NCBI GenBank assembly: GCA_023396535.1
Contig: JAEWWD010000035.1
Span: 1-16,203 of the forward strand
Direction of reading: 5' to 3'
Origin: Bacillota bacterium
GTDB taxonomy: Bacteria > Bacillota > Clostridia > Christensenellales > CAG-138
Length of the DNA stretch: 16,203 nucleotides
The notes under the pieces were generated by a model. It was not told the DNA's origin and did no database searches. It saw nothing but the letters and a program-made list of their open reading frames with translations. Position numbers and translations under genes: made by a program. Below, one piece after another: positions 1 to 7,167 of the stretch (the stretch's first letter is position 1; every line of letters starts with the position of its first letter).

Positions 1-1
1 C

Positions 2-2647
2 CGCGTGCTGGCGTTTTTACCGTTCCACCACATATTCGGCTTCCTCACCGCCGTGCTGGCCTACCCGGTATTCGGCAAAACCGTGGTGTATCCGAAGGAC
101 CGCACCAGCAAATCCGTGCAGGAAGCATGCCGTACGCACCATGTCACGCATCTGTTCAACGTACCGCTGTTCTGGAACGCCGTGGCGCAGAAGCTGCAGC
201 GCGCCGCGCGGCAGAAGGGCGAGGATAAGGAGCGCAGGCTCTTGAAGCTGGTCGACGGTTCGCTCAAGCGCCAGCGCGTGTTCCCCAAGGCGGGCAGGAA
301 GTATTACGCCAACCTGACCCACGGCATCCGCAGGAATCTCCTGGGCACGCACATGTGCTGCGCGGTCAGCGGCGGCGGCCGCATACTGCCCGAAACGCTG
401 CGCATACTCAACGGCATAGGCTATCCGTTCGTCAACGGCTTCGGCATGACGGAAGTGGGCATCACCTCGGTGCAGATGCTCGACAGCATCGACGATCAGC
501 TCAGCGGCTGCGTGGGCAGGCCCATGCAGGGCGTCAAGTGCAAGGTGAAACCGCGCGAGGGCGATAAATCCACGGTCGGCGAGCTGTTCATCAAATCCGC
601 CGCCATGCACATAGGCCGCATGGTGGAAGGCGAATTTGTTCCGCCGGAGCTGGACGAGGAAGGCTATTTCGCCACCGGCGACATCGCGCGGCTCGAAGGC
701 GGCAAGCTCTGGATAGAAGGCCGCGTCAAGGACGTCATCATCAATGAGAGCGGCGAGAACGTATACCCCGACGAGCTGGAGGACGCGTTCGCCAACATCG
801 ACGAAGTGCAGCAGCTCTGCGCGTTCGGCATGGATTTCGGCGGCCCGTACGAGGATATCACGCTCATCGTATACGCCGAAAACATAGAGCGCGACCGCGC
901 GCGGATGGAGGCGCTCATCGCCGCGCTCGCGCAGCGCAACGCGCAGCTTCCCATATACAAGCGCGTGCGCCGCTGCTTCTTTTCCCTTTCGGCGTTACCG
1001 CTGACGGCCAGCATGAAGGTCAAGCGCGTGCGCGTGAAGGAGGATCTCGGTTCCGGCCGCTTTGATGCAATAGAAGTGGATCTCGCCAAGCGCCGCGTAT
1101 GCGGCAGCATCGTGGTGGAGACGCCGCAGGTGGAAAAAAGCGACGATTACGTCGCCATATTGAAAAAGATCAAAGAATTTTTCGCGGAAGAACTGTGCCT
1201 GAACGTGGAGGATATCACCGACCGCGCGCATTTCGTATACGATCTGGGCGGGGACAGCCTCGCGTCGCTGGGCGTGTTCACCAAGATAGAGGAAAACTTC
1301 GACGTCATCATCATGGACGACGAGTACACGAGCTGCACCTGTGCGGAGGACGCGGCGCTGCTGCTTATGCAGAAGCTCAAGGGCGGCGGCAAGTCGAACA
1401 GGCGCAGGATCACGTCGTTCGAGGAATCCCGCGAATACGAGGCGCTGGTGGCGCGCCTCAAGGAGGCGGGCGATTATAATCCCTATTTTGTAGCGCACGA
1501 CTCGCCTCTTCGGGATACTTCCCTCATAAACGGCCGCGAGGTCATCAACTACGGCTCGTACAATTACGTCTGCCTTTCGGGAAACCCGCGCACGGTGAAG
1601 GCCGCGCAGGAAGCCGCGGAAAAATACGGCACCTCGGCGAGCGGCAGCCGGCTGCTGGCCGGCGAAAAAACGCTGCATAAAGAGCTGGAGCAGGCCATCG
1701 CCGACTGGAAGCATACCGAAGCCGCGCTCGTGCTGGTGGGCGGCCACAGCACCAACGTCACGTTCGTGGGCAACTTCTGCAACGAGCGGGATCTGATACT
1801 CTACGACGCGCTCTCTCACAACTCCATCATGCAGGGCTGCCAGCTTTCCCCGGCGGATACCAAGGGCTTCCCGCACAACGATTTCGCGGCGCTTGAGAGC
1901 ATACTGCGCGCCAACCGCGATTCCTATGAAAAGGTGCTCATCGTGGTGGAAGGCGTGTATTCCATGGACGGCGATATCGCGCCCATCCCCGAGTTCGTGC
2001 GCATCAAGAAGGAATACGGCTGCTTCCTGATGGTGGACGAGGCGCATTCCTCCTGCGTGATCGGCGAGAACGGCGGCGGCGTGGATGAATATTTCCATCT
2101 CGCGCCGGGCGATATCGATATCAAGATGGGTACGCTTTCTAAGGGCCTCGGCACCTGCGGCGGCTATCTCGCGGGCAAAAGGGCGCTTATCGAATTCCTG
2201 CGCTACAACGTGCCGGGCTTCGTGTTCTCGGTGGGGCTCTCGCCCGTGCTCGCGGCGGCTACGCTTGAGGGCATCCGTATCCTGCAGGAGGATAATTCCC
2301 TCGTACAGAGCCTGCAGCGGAACATACGCGATTTTATGGAGATCGCGCAAAGCTACGGTTTCGATACCTGCCTTGCGGGCGAAACCGCCGTCGCGCCCAT
2401 ACTGGTCGGCGCGGATACGGTGGGCTACGAGCTTTCCCGCCTGCTGCTGGAGGAGGGCGTGTTCGTGCCGCCTGCCGTATACCCCGCCGTGGCCAAGGGG
2501 CAGGCCAGACTGCGCTTCTGCCTGACCAGCGCCCACAAGCGCGAGCAGGCGGAGTACGCCATGGAAACGCTGGACCGCCTCATCCGCGAGCACGGCTTCG
2601 CCGTACCCCGCAAGTATCAGCAGGTGCAGGCGGAACAGATCGGCTGA
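2..2647 (+). CDS. Acyl-AMP ligase / acyl carrier protein / alpha-oxoamine synthase fusion (5' truncated)
   Basis: The frame is open through the left edge, so the N-terminus (including the TSGTTG-type ATP loop of the ligase) lies outside; the GTG at 5 is not the true start. Counting that codon as residue 1, the adenylation domain shows GFGMTEVG (145-152), TGD (224-226), GRVKD followed by GENVYPDELE, and a C-terminal lysine near 338 in TASMKVKR. A carrier domain follows with GGDSL, whose Ser418 should carry phosphopantetheine. From about 490 to the end is a fold-type I PLP enzyme of the alpha-oxoamine synthase family (KBL, ALAS, serine palmitoyltransferase): SHNS with His605, DEAHS (678-682), and GTLSKGLG with the Schiff-base Lys713. 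Inferred chemistry: a fatty acid is adenylated, loaded on the carrier and condensed decarboxylatively with an amino acid to give an alpha-amino ketone, possibly a sphingoid-base-like lipid. Substrates cannot be read from sequence. Last gene before a terminator. Confidence 0.88.
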   Translation, partial: RVLAFLPFHHIFGFLTAVLAYPVFGKTVVYPKDRTSKSVQEACRTHHVTHLFNVPLFWNAVAQKLQRAARQKGEDKERRLLKLVDGSLKRQRVFPKAGRKYYANLTHGIRRNLLGTHMCCAVSGGGRILPETLRILNGIGYPFVNGFGMTEVGITSVQMLDSIDDQLSGCVGRPMQGVKCKVKPREGDKSTVGELFIKSAAMHIGRMVEGEFVPPELDEEGYFATGDIARLEGGKLWIEGRVKDVIINESGENVYPDELEDAFANIDEVQQLCAFGMDFGGPYEDITLIVYAENIERDRARMEALIAALAQRNAQLPIYKRVRRCFFSLSALPLTASMKVKRVRVKEDLGSGRFDAIEVDLAKRRVCGSIVVETPQVEKSDDYVAILKKIKEFFAEELCLNVEDITDRAHFVYDLGGDSLASLGVFTKIEENFDVIIMDDEYTSCTCAEDAALLLMQKLKGGGKSNRRRITSFEESREYEALVARLKEAGDYNPYFVAHDSPLRDTSLINGREVINYGSYNYVCLSGNPRTVKAAQEAAEKYGTSASGSRLLAGEKTLHKELEQAIADWKHTEAALVLVGGHSTNVTFVGNFCNERDLILYDALSHNSIMQGCQLSPADTKGFPHNDFAALESILRANRDSYEKVLIVVEGVYSMDGDIAPIPEFVRIKKEYGCFLMVDEAHSSCVIGENGGGVDEYFHLAPGDIDIKMGTLSKGLGTCGGYLAGKRALIEFLRYNVPGFVFSVGLSPVLAAATLEGIRILQEDNSLVQSLQRNIRDFMEIAQSYGFDTCLAGETAVAPILVGADTVGYELSRLLLEEGVFVPPAVYPAVAKGQARLRFCLTSAHKREQAEYAMETLDRLIREHGFAVPRKYQQVQAEQIG

Positions 2648-2673
2648 CAAATACAATTTCATGGGTTGGCTTC

Positions 2674-2703
2674 AGGGCACGCAGAAAACGGCGTGCCCTT
2701 TTG
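2674..2703 (+). terminator. Rho-independent terminator of the fusion gene
   Basis: AGGGCACGC (2674-2682) pairs perfectly with GCGTGCCCT (2691-2699) around an 8-base loop and runs into TTTT. It lies 26 bases after the stop codon. A much weaker hairpin (ACCC-GAA-GGGT plus six T, 2746-2761) follows and may be a back-up. Confidence 0.85.
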
Positions 2704-2773
2704 CGTATCTGCGATCAATCGGGAAAGCGTATGCCTCAGATAAAGACCCGAAGGGTTTTTTGCCGCACAGAGT

Positions 2774-2800
2774 TTGATTGCGGCCGGATTGTGTTATGTA
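2774..2800 (+). promoter_or_regulatory. Candidate promoter of the ferritin-like gene
   Basis: TTGATT (2774-2779) and an extended -10, TGT-TATGTA (TG at 2792, hexamer 2795-2800). The spacer is a short 15 bases, so the exact -10 register is uncertain. It sits in an AT-richer stretch after two terminator-like hairpins and about 90 bases before the start codon. Confidence 0.4.
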
Positions 2801-2891
2801 ATATATGTAAATCGATTGTATGTTCATTCCGTTCAGAAAAAATGCGGCCGTCGGGCCGTTATCTTACAAAATACGAAGGAGGAAAAAAAGC

Positions 2892-3383
2892 ATGGCTACG
2901 TTTGACGTTGTGAAGGTAATGGAGATTCTCGCAAAGCAGGAAGCGGACGGGTACACGTTCTACGAGGAAGTCGCTGCGGCCGTGGACGACGATAAGGCAA
3001 AGAAGCTTTTTGAGCGGCTGGCAAAGGATGAACGGAAGCACGAGGCGTTCTACAAAAAGCAGATGGGCAAATACGAGGGAAAGAGCTACGACCTTCCCGA
3101 GGGGCAGCTCGCGTTTGTAAACATGCTGCTCCGGCAGCCCTCCCCGGTGGATGAGGCCCGCGCGGCCGCGGGGGAGAAGCTGGTATGGAATAAGCGTCAG
3201 GGCCTCACGCTGGCCGAGAAGCTGGAGAGGGATACCATACTGCTGCTGAGCCAGATCATCGATCTCAACGACGATTTCAGGAAGGAGCCCGCGTTTACCG
3301 AGGCGCTCCTTGAGGAAAAGGACCACCTGTCCATGATACTGCAGCACGGCATGGACGAAATGGCGAGCAGCCTCATGCTATAG
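2892..3383 (+). CDS. Ferritin-like (rubrerythrin-type) four-helix protein
   Basis: A 163-residue cytosolic protein. The ATG at 2892 is chosen because GAAGGAGG lies just ahead of it; longer upstream in-frame starts lack a binding site and add unrelated residues. Four helices carry the expected di-iron ligands: Glu17 in helix 1, Glu47-x-x-His50 (DERKH) in helix 2, Glu112 (or 109) in helix 3, and Glu142-x-x-His145 (EEKDH) in helix 4. There is no cysteine-rich rubredoxin tail, so it is a stand-alone erythrin-like domain rather than a full rubrerythrin. By family, a role in iron handling or peroxide detoxification in an anaerobe is plausible, but without the rubredoxin domain the electron donor is unknown. 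It appears monocistronic, with its own candidate promoter and a hairpin-rich 3' region. Confidence 0.85.
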   Translation: MATFDVVKVMEILAKQEADGYTFYEEVAAAVDDDKAKKLFERLAKDERKHEAFYKKQMGKYEGKSYDLPEGQLAFVNMLLRQPSPVDEARAAAGEKLVWNKRQGLTLAEKLERDTILLLSQIIDLNDDFRKEPAFTEALLEEKDHLSMILQHGMDEMASSLML

Positions 3384-3413
3384 TCAACAAAATGCCGTAC
3401 GGCATTTTGTTGA
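3384..3413. terminator. 30-bp perfect palindrome after the ferritin-like gene
   Basis: TCAACAAAATGCCGT (3384-3398) is followed immediately by its exact complement (3399-3413), starting at the base after the stop codon. As RNA it forms a long hairpin whose 3' arm contains a U-rich tract, so it probably works as a terminator or 3'-end stabiliser on both strands. It is the first in a series of hairpins running to 3511. Confidence 0.55.
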
Positions 3414-3434
3414 GGCCGCTGCGGCGGGTTTTCT

Positions 3435-3472
3435 CACAAATGCCTGCGCCTGCGGCGCGGCCGGCATTTGTG
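3435..3472. repeat. Imperfect inverted repeat (hairpin with shared arms)
   Basis: CACAAATGCC (3435-3444) is the exact complement of GGCATTTGTG (3463-3472). Between them GCGCC (3446-3450) pairs with GGCGC (3454-3458), giving one long bulged hairpin. Its AAATGCC arm also occurs in the palindrome at 3384-3413, so the two hairpins could exchange partners. Function unknown. Confidence 0.6.
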
Positions 3473-3478
3473 CTAGGT

Positions 3479-3511
3479 GTAAAAACCGGCGCGCATGTCG
3501 CCGGTTTTTAC
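3479..3511. terminator. Symmetric hairpin, likely bidirectional terminator
   Basis: GTAAAAACCGGCG (3479-3491) pairs over 13 bases with CGCCGGTTTTTAC (3499-3511) around a 7-base loop. The A and T tracts are built into the stem ends, so it can act as an intrinsic terminator on either strand. It separates the ferritin-like gene from the membrane protein gene. Confidence 0.7.
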
Positions 3512-3588
3512 GGATTGAAAGCTTACGGGGGTTGAGGCCCCCGAACCCCTAAGATGGATTGCAAATGGAACGCGCGGGAGGGATAAGT

Positions 3589-4191
3589 ATGACTTGGGTC
3601 GCAGGTATTCTTGCTATCATCGCGGGGCTTGTGATGTGCTTCTACGGCTACCGCCTGTTTCGCATATGGCTTGCGGTTGCAGGCTTTATCGGCGGCGCTT
3701 ACCTGGGCGAATCCCTGGGAAAGACCTATTTTGCAGGTACGTCCTGGCCTCTGGCGCTCGCCGTCGCCATCGGGCTGCTGTTTGCGCTTCTTTCGTATTT
3801 TCTCTATCGCCTGGGCGTCGTTTTGACGGGCGCGGTACTGGGCGCGGCGCTGGTAAATTTGCTCCTTGCCGCATGGAGCGGGCTTGACGCCGGCTGGCCC
3901 ATACTGGCGGGTGCGGTGTTGGGCGCCATTTTGGCCGGCATATTCCTCAAGCCATATATCATCGTGGGCAGTTCCTTTAACGGCGCTTATCTCGCCGTCC
4001 TGGGGGCGTATTCCATCATCGTCATGAAGGATATGTCGCGTGAGAGCCTGCTCAGCCCGGGGAGCGGGATGCCCTGGTACGTGCTTTTGGGCGTGCTTAT
4101 GCTCACGCTGCTGGGGATTTTTGCACAATTCGGCCTCAATAAAGGGCGGGAACCCGGAGATATGGCAAAGAAAAAGCCGGCCGCGCCGTAA
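3589..4191 (+). CDS. Multi-pass membrane protein, DUF4203/TMEM198-like
   Basis: A 200-residue, strongly hydrophobic protein. The ATG at 3589 is preferred because GGGAGGG lies 6 bases upstream; the in-frame ATGs at 3559 and 3565 lack such a site. About seven predicted transmembrane segments rich in Gly and Ala alternate with short loops: ILAIIAGLVMCFYG near the start, then a FIGGAYLGESLG stretch and repeated GAVLGA motifs. It ends in a basic tail (GLNKGREPGDMAKKKPAAP). The Gly-rich helices and LVMCFYGYRLFRI opening resemble the DUF4203 family, but this is recognition by eye. No catalytic residues are apparent and its biochemical role is unknown. It is flanked by terminators on both sides, so probably monocistronic; I do not see a convincing promoter between 3512 and 3589. 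Confidence 0.75.
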   Translation: MTWVAGILAIIAGLVMCFYGYRLFRIWLAVAGFIGGAYLGESLGKTYFAGTSWPLALAVAIGLLFALLSYFLYRLGVVLTGAVLGAALVNLLLAAWSGLDAGWPILAGAVLGAILAGIFLKPYIIVGSSFNGAYLAVLGAYSIIVMKDMSRESLLSPGSGMPWYVLLGVLMLTLLGIFAQFGLNKGREPGDMAKKKPAAP

Positions 4192-4209
4192 ACGAGTGTT
4201 CTATAAGCG

Positions 4210-4243
4210 AAGGCCCCGCGCAGTCAATGCGCGGGGCCTTTTC
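4210..4243 (+). terminator. Rho-independent terminator
   Basis: AAGGCCCCGCGC (4210-4221) pairs perfectly with GCGCGGGGCCTT (4229-4240) around a 7-base loop, followed by further T residues. It ends the DUF4203-like gene. Confidence 0.9.
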
Positions 4244-4291
4244 ACACTGAAACAGGGTCTGCGTGAGTTCCAAAACTCTTACAGTTTCTGA

Positions 4292-4320
4292 TTTTAAAGT
4301 ATGATCAGAGGTGATATAGT
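4292..4320 (+). promoter_or_regulatory. Candidate promoter of the MFS transporter gene
   Basis: An extended -10, TGA-TATAGT (TG at 4312, hexamer 4315-4320), lies 52 bases before the ATG. The -35 (TTTTAA, 4292-4297, 17-base spacer) is weak, which fits an extended -10 promoter. A short A+T-rich stretch precedes it. Confidence 0.45.
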
Positions 4321-4372
4321 ACACGTGTGAGCAAATCCTGACGCATATGTGGTTACGAACGCAGAGGTCAAT

Positions 4373-5620
4373 ATGGGGAAGCTGAAAGAGCGCGGCGCCT
4401 CCACGCTGTTTGTATGCTGGCTGATCTACACGTCGGCCTATTTCTGCCGCGTCAATCTTTCACTGGCCATACCGTCGCTGCAGATGGAATTTGGCTGGGA
4501 CAAGGCGACGATCGGCATGCTCTCGGGCGCGTTTTTCTGGGCGTACGCGGCGGGGCAGCTCATAAACGGCCGCATAGGGGATCAATTCAATCCGCGGTAT
4601 TTTGTCGCGCTGGGGCTGACTGCGGCGGGGCTGTGCAATATTGGTATGGGGCTTGCGCGCTCATTCGGCGTTATGCTGACGCTGTGGCTTTTAAACGGGT
4701 ATTTTCAGTCCATGCTGTGGGGGCCGATCATACGGACGGCCAGCGCGTATACCCCGCCTGAAAAGCGTTCCAATATGGCCGTACTGCTCTCCACTTCGAT
4801 GGTGGCCGGGTATCTCGTTTCGTATCAATCCGTAGGGCGGCTGGCAGAGGCTGCAAACTGGCGCGCCATGTTCTTCCTGCCGGGTGCGGCGCTAATTGTG
4901 ATGGCGGCTTACTGGGCGTTCATGCTGCGGCATTTCAGGGAGGACGCAGGGATTGGTCGCGACGAACGGGGCGGCGAAGACGGGGGCGGCGGCGCGCCCG
5001 GACCTGTTTCGGGATTCGCCGCGTTTCTCTGGCGGAACGGTTTGCTGCTCATTGCCCTCGTTTGCGTGGTACAGGGCCTGATCAAGGAGGGCATGAACAC
5101 ATGGGGGCCGACGTTTCTTTCCGAAGCGCAGCATATCGATTTTTCCGGCGCGCTCAACCTGCTGTCCTTCGTACCAGCGCTGAATCTCTGCGGCGTGCTG
5201 CTCGCGGGCGTCGTCAACCGGTTGTTCCGGTATCGCGAAAGGAATACGCTTTTGCTGTTTTGCACCCTTAGCGCGGTATCCGCGGCGGCGCTGTATTTCA
5301 GCTCTGAAAGCCTTATATTGACCATCCTTTTTTACAGCCTTGTTTCCACGTTCATTACGGGCCTGGGTACGGTGCTCATATCGCTGATGCCGCTTAATTT
5401 TTACAGGGAAGGCCGCGTCTCTACCACTGCGGGCTTTGTAAACTGTGCCTCCTACATTGGAGCCAGCCTTTCCGGGCCTCTGCTCGGCATGCTGTCCGAC
5501 CATGGCGGCTGGAAAGAGACCACATTGTTTTGGGCGGGGGCTGTGCTCCTTTGCGGCATGCTGTTGCTGTTCAGCCGCGATTATAAGAAAACTGCGGCGC
5601 AGACGGCAGACGGTCAATAA
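4373..5620 (+). CDS. MFS transporter, organophosphate:phosphate antiporter-like
   Basis: A 415-residue inner-membrane protein. The ATG at 4373 is chosen because AGAGG lies 5 bases upstream; an in-frame GTG at 4349 has no such site. It has about 12 hydrophobic segments in two halves, joined by a Gly-rich polar loop after FMLRHFRED. The first helix region (IYTSAYFCRVNLSLAIPSL) and the later WGPIIRTASAYTPPEKR stretch resemble the GlpT/UhpT (OPA) branch of the major facilitator superfamily, which exchange sugar- or glycerol-phosphates for phosphate. The substrate cannot be assigned: no adjacent metabolic gene helps, and the gene appears to be transcribed alone. It is convergent with yhaM and shares the bidirectional terminator at 5653. 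Confidence 0.82.
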   Translation: MGKLKERGASTLFVCWLIYTSAYFCRVNLSLAIPSLQMEFGWDKATIGMLSGAFFWAYAAGQLINGRIGDQFNPRYFVALGLTAAGLCNIGMGLARSFGVMLTLWLLNGYFQSMLWGPIIRTASAYTPPEKRSNMAVLLSTSMVAGYLVSYQSVGRLAEAANWRAMFFLPGAALIVMAAYWAFMLRHFREDAGIGRDERGGEDGGGGAPGPVSGFAAFLWRNGLLLIALVCVVQGLIKEGMNTWGPTFLSEAQHIDFSGALNLLSFVPALNLCGVLLAGVVNRLFRYRERNTLLLFCTLSAVSAAALYFSSESLILTILFYSLVSTFITGLGTVLISLMPLNFYREGRVSTTAGFVNCASYIGASLSGPLLGMLSDHGGWKETTLFWAGAVLLCGMLLLFSRDYKKTAAQTADGQ

Positions 5621-5652
5621 CGAAGAAAAACCTGAACCGGGGGCAATACAAA

Positions 5653-5690
5653 ACCCCGCGCCCTTAAAAATAGGCGCGGGGTGCTTTTCA
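5653..5690. terminator. Bidirectional terminator between convergent genes
   Basis: ACCCCGCGCC (5653-5662) pairs with GGCGCGGGGT (5673-5682). On the plus strand it is followed by GCTTTTC; on the minus strand the 3' side reads TTTTG. This serves both the MFS gene and yhaM. Confidence 0.8.
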
Positions 5691-5695
5691 ATCGC

Positions 5696-6670
5696 TTATT
5701 CTTTATTAGGTTCCAAAAACCCGTGCCCGTGCTGATAGATCTGCCGGTTATCGAGCGCCCACACGCGCTCGGAAAAACCGCCCTGGGGCACGCCGGCGAG
5801 CGCGTCGAACATCTCGTACAGGCGGGAATCCAGCATGTCGAGCTCGGCGAGCATTTCCGCTTCCGGGAACATGGGCGGCCGGGGGCTGCCGTATTCCGGT
5901 ACGCTATGGTGTGAAAGTATCATGTGCTGCATGAGCAGGCAGAGCGGATTGGGGATGTCCAGCAGCTCACAGGCCGCGCCCACCATGTTCACGCCCATGC
6001 TGATGTGGCCTACAAGCTGCCCCGCGGGGGTATAGCCGGATGCAAGGCCCAGCTTGCCCATATCCATTTCCACCAGCTTTGCGATGTCGTGGAGGATAGC
6101 GCCCGCGTATACGAGCTCCGCGTCTATCGCCGGGTAAAGTGGGCAAAGCGCTTTGGCGGCGCGCAGTATGTTGAGCGTATGGTGCAGAAGGCCCCCGCGC
6201 GTGGCGTGGTGCAGCTTGACGGCGGCGGGCGCTATGAGCAGCGTTTCCTTATTGGAGCGCAGCAGGTACTGCACCAGGCGGCGAAGATCCTCGTCCGAAA
6301 ATGTCTGCGCCGTATCGTAAAGCTCCGTGTACATCCATTCCGGGTCAAACGGCGCGCAGGGAATCAAACGGGACATATCGACATTGTCGTCGTCCGCGGC
6401 GACGCGCATGCGGTCCACCTTGAGCTGCTCGGCGTCCTTCCAGATATTGATGCTGCCCCGGATATGCACGACCTGGTCCGCCTCGAATACGCCGTGCTGC
6501 GCGACGCTGTAATCCCACAGCTTGGCGTCCATTTCGCCCTCGCTGTCGGCAAGTATCAGATCCAGGTATGCGCTGCCCTTGATGTTGGTTTTTACCTGTA
6601 CGCTCTTGATAAGGCAAAAGCCCTCCACCGCCGTGCCGGCGGCCTCGCTGCAAAGTCGCATCCTGCCCAT
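5696..6670 (-). CDS. yhaM: 3'-5' exoribonuclease YhaM / CMP-binding-factor family (OB fold + HD domain)
   Basis: A 324-residue cytosolic protein, close to the roughly 314 residues of Bacillus YhaM. The ATG at 6670 is preferred because GGGAGG precedes it at standard spacing; the reading frame continues 46 residues upstream to 6808 but without a binding site and through the predicted promoter. The N-terminal third looks like an OB-fold nucleic-acid-binding domain (KTNIKGSAYLDLILAD, then AKLWDYS). The HD metal-binding phosphohydrolase domain follows, with GGLLHHTLNI, LHDIAKL (His194-Asp195) and HMILSHHSVPEYGSP. Family members degrade RNA and single-stranded DNA 3' to 5'. It is transcribed divergently from the rpmG cluster with its own promoter near 6723-6750. 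Confidence 0.88.
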   Translation of the reverse strand: MGRMRLCSEAAGTAVEGFCLIKSVQVKTNIKGSAYLDLILADSEGEMDAKLWDYSVAQHGVFEADQVVHIRGSINIWKDAEQLKVDRMRVAADDDNVDMSRLIPCAPFDPEWMYTELYDTAQTFSDEDLRRLVQYLLRSNKETLLIAPAAVKLHHATRGGLLHHTLNILRAAKALCPLYPAIDAELVYAGAILHDIAKLVEMDMGKLGLASGYTPAGQLVGHISMGVNMVGAACELLDIPNPLCLLMQHMILSHHSVPEYGSPRPPMFPEAEMLAELDMLDSRLYEMFDALAGVPQGGFSERVWALDNRQIYQHGHGFLEPNKE

Positions 6671-6722
6671 GTCTTTCCTCCCTGCCCCGCTTATGTTAAA
6701 CTGTATGTCGGGTGTAATAGTA

Positions 6723-6750
6723 AGTATAGCAGACGCGTGCATAAATGCAA
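6723..6750 (-). promoter_or_regulatory. Promoter of yhaM
   Basis: On the minus strand TTGCAT (6750-6745), a 16-base spacer and TATACT (6728-6723) with an extended TGC just upstream. It is 50-80 bases before the yhaM ATG. Further upstream on this strand (6791-6770) a small CCCC/GGGG hairpin followed by six T could block read-through from antisense transcripts. Confidence 0.6.
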
Positions 6751-6801
6751 AACGCATTTCTCGCCCCTTAAAAAATCCCCCGAAATTGGGGCAAATAGAC
6801 A

Positions 6802-6830
6802 TTGACACGACAGAACATGTGTGATAGATT
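6802..6830 (+). promoter_or_regulatory. Strong promoter of the rpmG-secE-nusG cluster
   Basis: Consensus -35 TTGACA (6802-6807), a 17-base spacer and TAGATT (6825-6830) with an extended TG at 6822. It lies about 90 bases before rpmG. The leader RNA can form two small hairpins: GGTCA/TGACC (6837-6869) enclosing CCCC/GGGG, then a T-rich tail, and AACGGC/GCCGTT (6884-6899) just ahead of the ribosome-binding site. Confidence 0.8.
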
Positions 6831-6919
6831 GGAACAGGTCACCCCGGAGGGGGCTTTGTTTTGATGACCCGAATTCACAGAAGAACGGCGCGGGCCGTTT
6901 AATATCCAGGAGGTAATGT

Positions 6920-7069
6920 ATGCGCGTGAAGATCACATTGGCCTGCACCGAGTGCAAGCAAAGGAATTACAACACCTTTAAGAACAAGAAGAACGACCCC
7001 GACAGGCTGGAGTTCAACAAATACTGCCGCTTCTGCCGCAAGCACACCGTACACAGGGAAGCCAAGTAA
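6920..7069 (+). CDS. rpmG: Ribosomal protein bL33
   Basis: A 49-residue protein of the normal L33 length, starting MRVKITLACTECKQRNY. It carries both zinc-binding cysteine pairs, CTEC near the N-terminus and CRFC near the C-terminus, so it is the zinc-containing (C+) form. The ATG at 6920 follows CAGGAGGT. It is the first gene after the strong promoter at 6802 and heads the classical rpmG-secE-nusG order. A tRNA-Trp gene, sometimes found just after rpmG, is not present in the 98-base gap to secE. Confidence 0.95.
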   Translation: MRVKITLACTECKQRNYNTFKNKKNDPDRLEFNKYCRFCRKHTVHREAK

Positions 7070-7103
7070 GACGAATCCCGCCGGGTAGGACACGCCCATT
7101 ACC

Positions 7104-7132
7104 TGTACATTGGGAACTGTGCCTGCTATACA
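7104..7132 (+). promoter_or_regulatory. Possible internal promoter before secE
   Basis: TGTACA (7104-7109), 17-base spacer and TATACA (7127-7132) with an extended TGC directly upstream. The -35 matches consensus at only four positions, so it may be a weak internal promoter or chance. A CCCA/TGGG inverted repeat overlaps the -35. Confidence 0.3.
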
Positions 7133-7167
7133 TTGGATTAAAATAACAGCGATGGGGGATACTATCC

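Noticed and set aside
995..2662. 555-codon open frame on the minus strand opposite the fusion gene
   Set aside because: It is a shadow of a G+C-rich gene: no ribosome-binding site, His/Arg/Ala-rich low-quality protein, and the opposite strand shows clear conserved motifs.
2746..2761. ACCC-GAA-GGGT hairpin with T-run
   Set aside because: Four-base stem is too short to stand as an independent terminator call.
6770..6791. Small CCCC/GGGG hairpin with six T on the minus strand
   Set aside because: Only four base pairs; no minus-strand gene upstream needs it. Mentioned with the yhaM promoter but not called as a terminator.
5924..6805. 293-codon plus-strand frame opposite yhaM
   Set aside because: No binding site and no recognisable domain; the antisense yhaM frame has the OB fold and HD motifs.
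7070..7167. Possible tRNA-Trp gene between rpmG and secE
   Set aside because: No GTTCGA-type T-loop, CCA end or cloverleaf pairing can be drawn in this 98-base gap.
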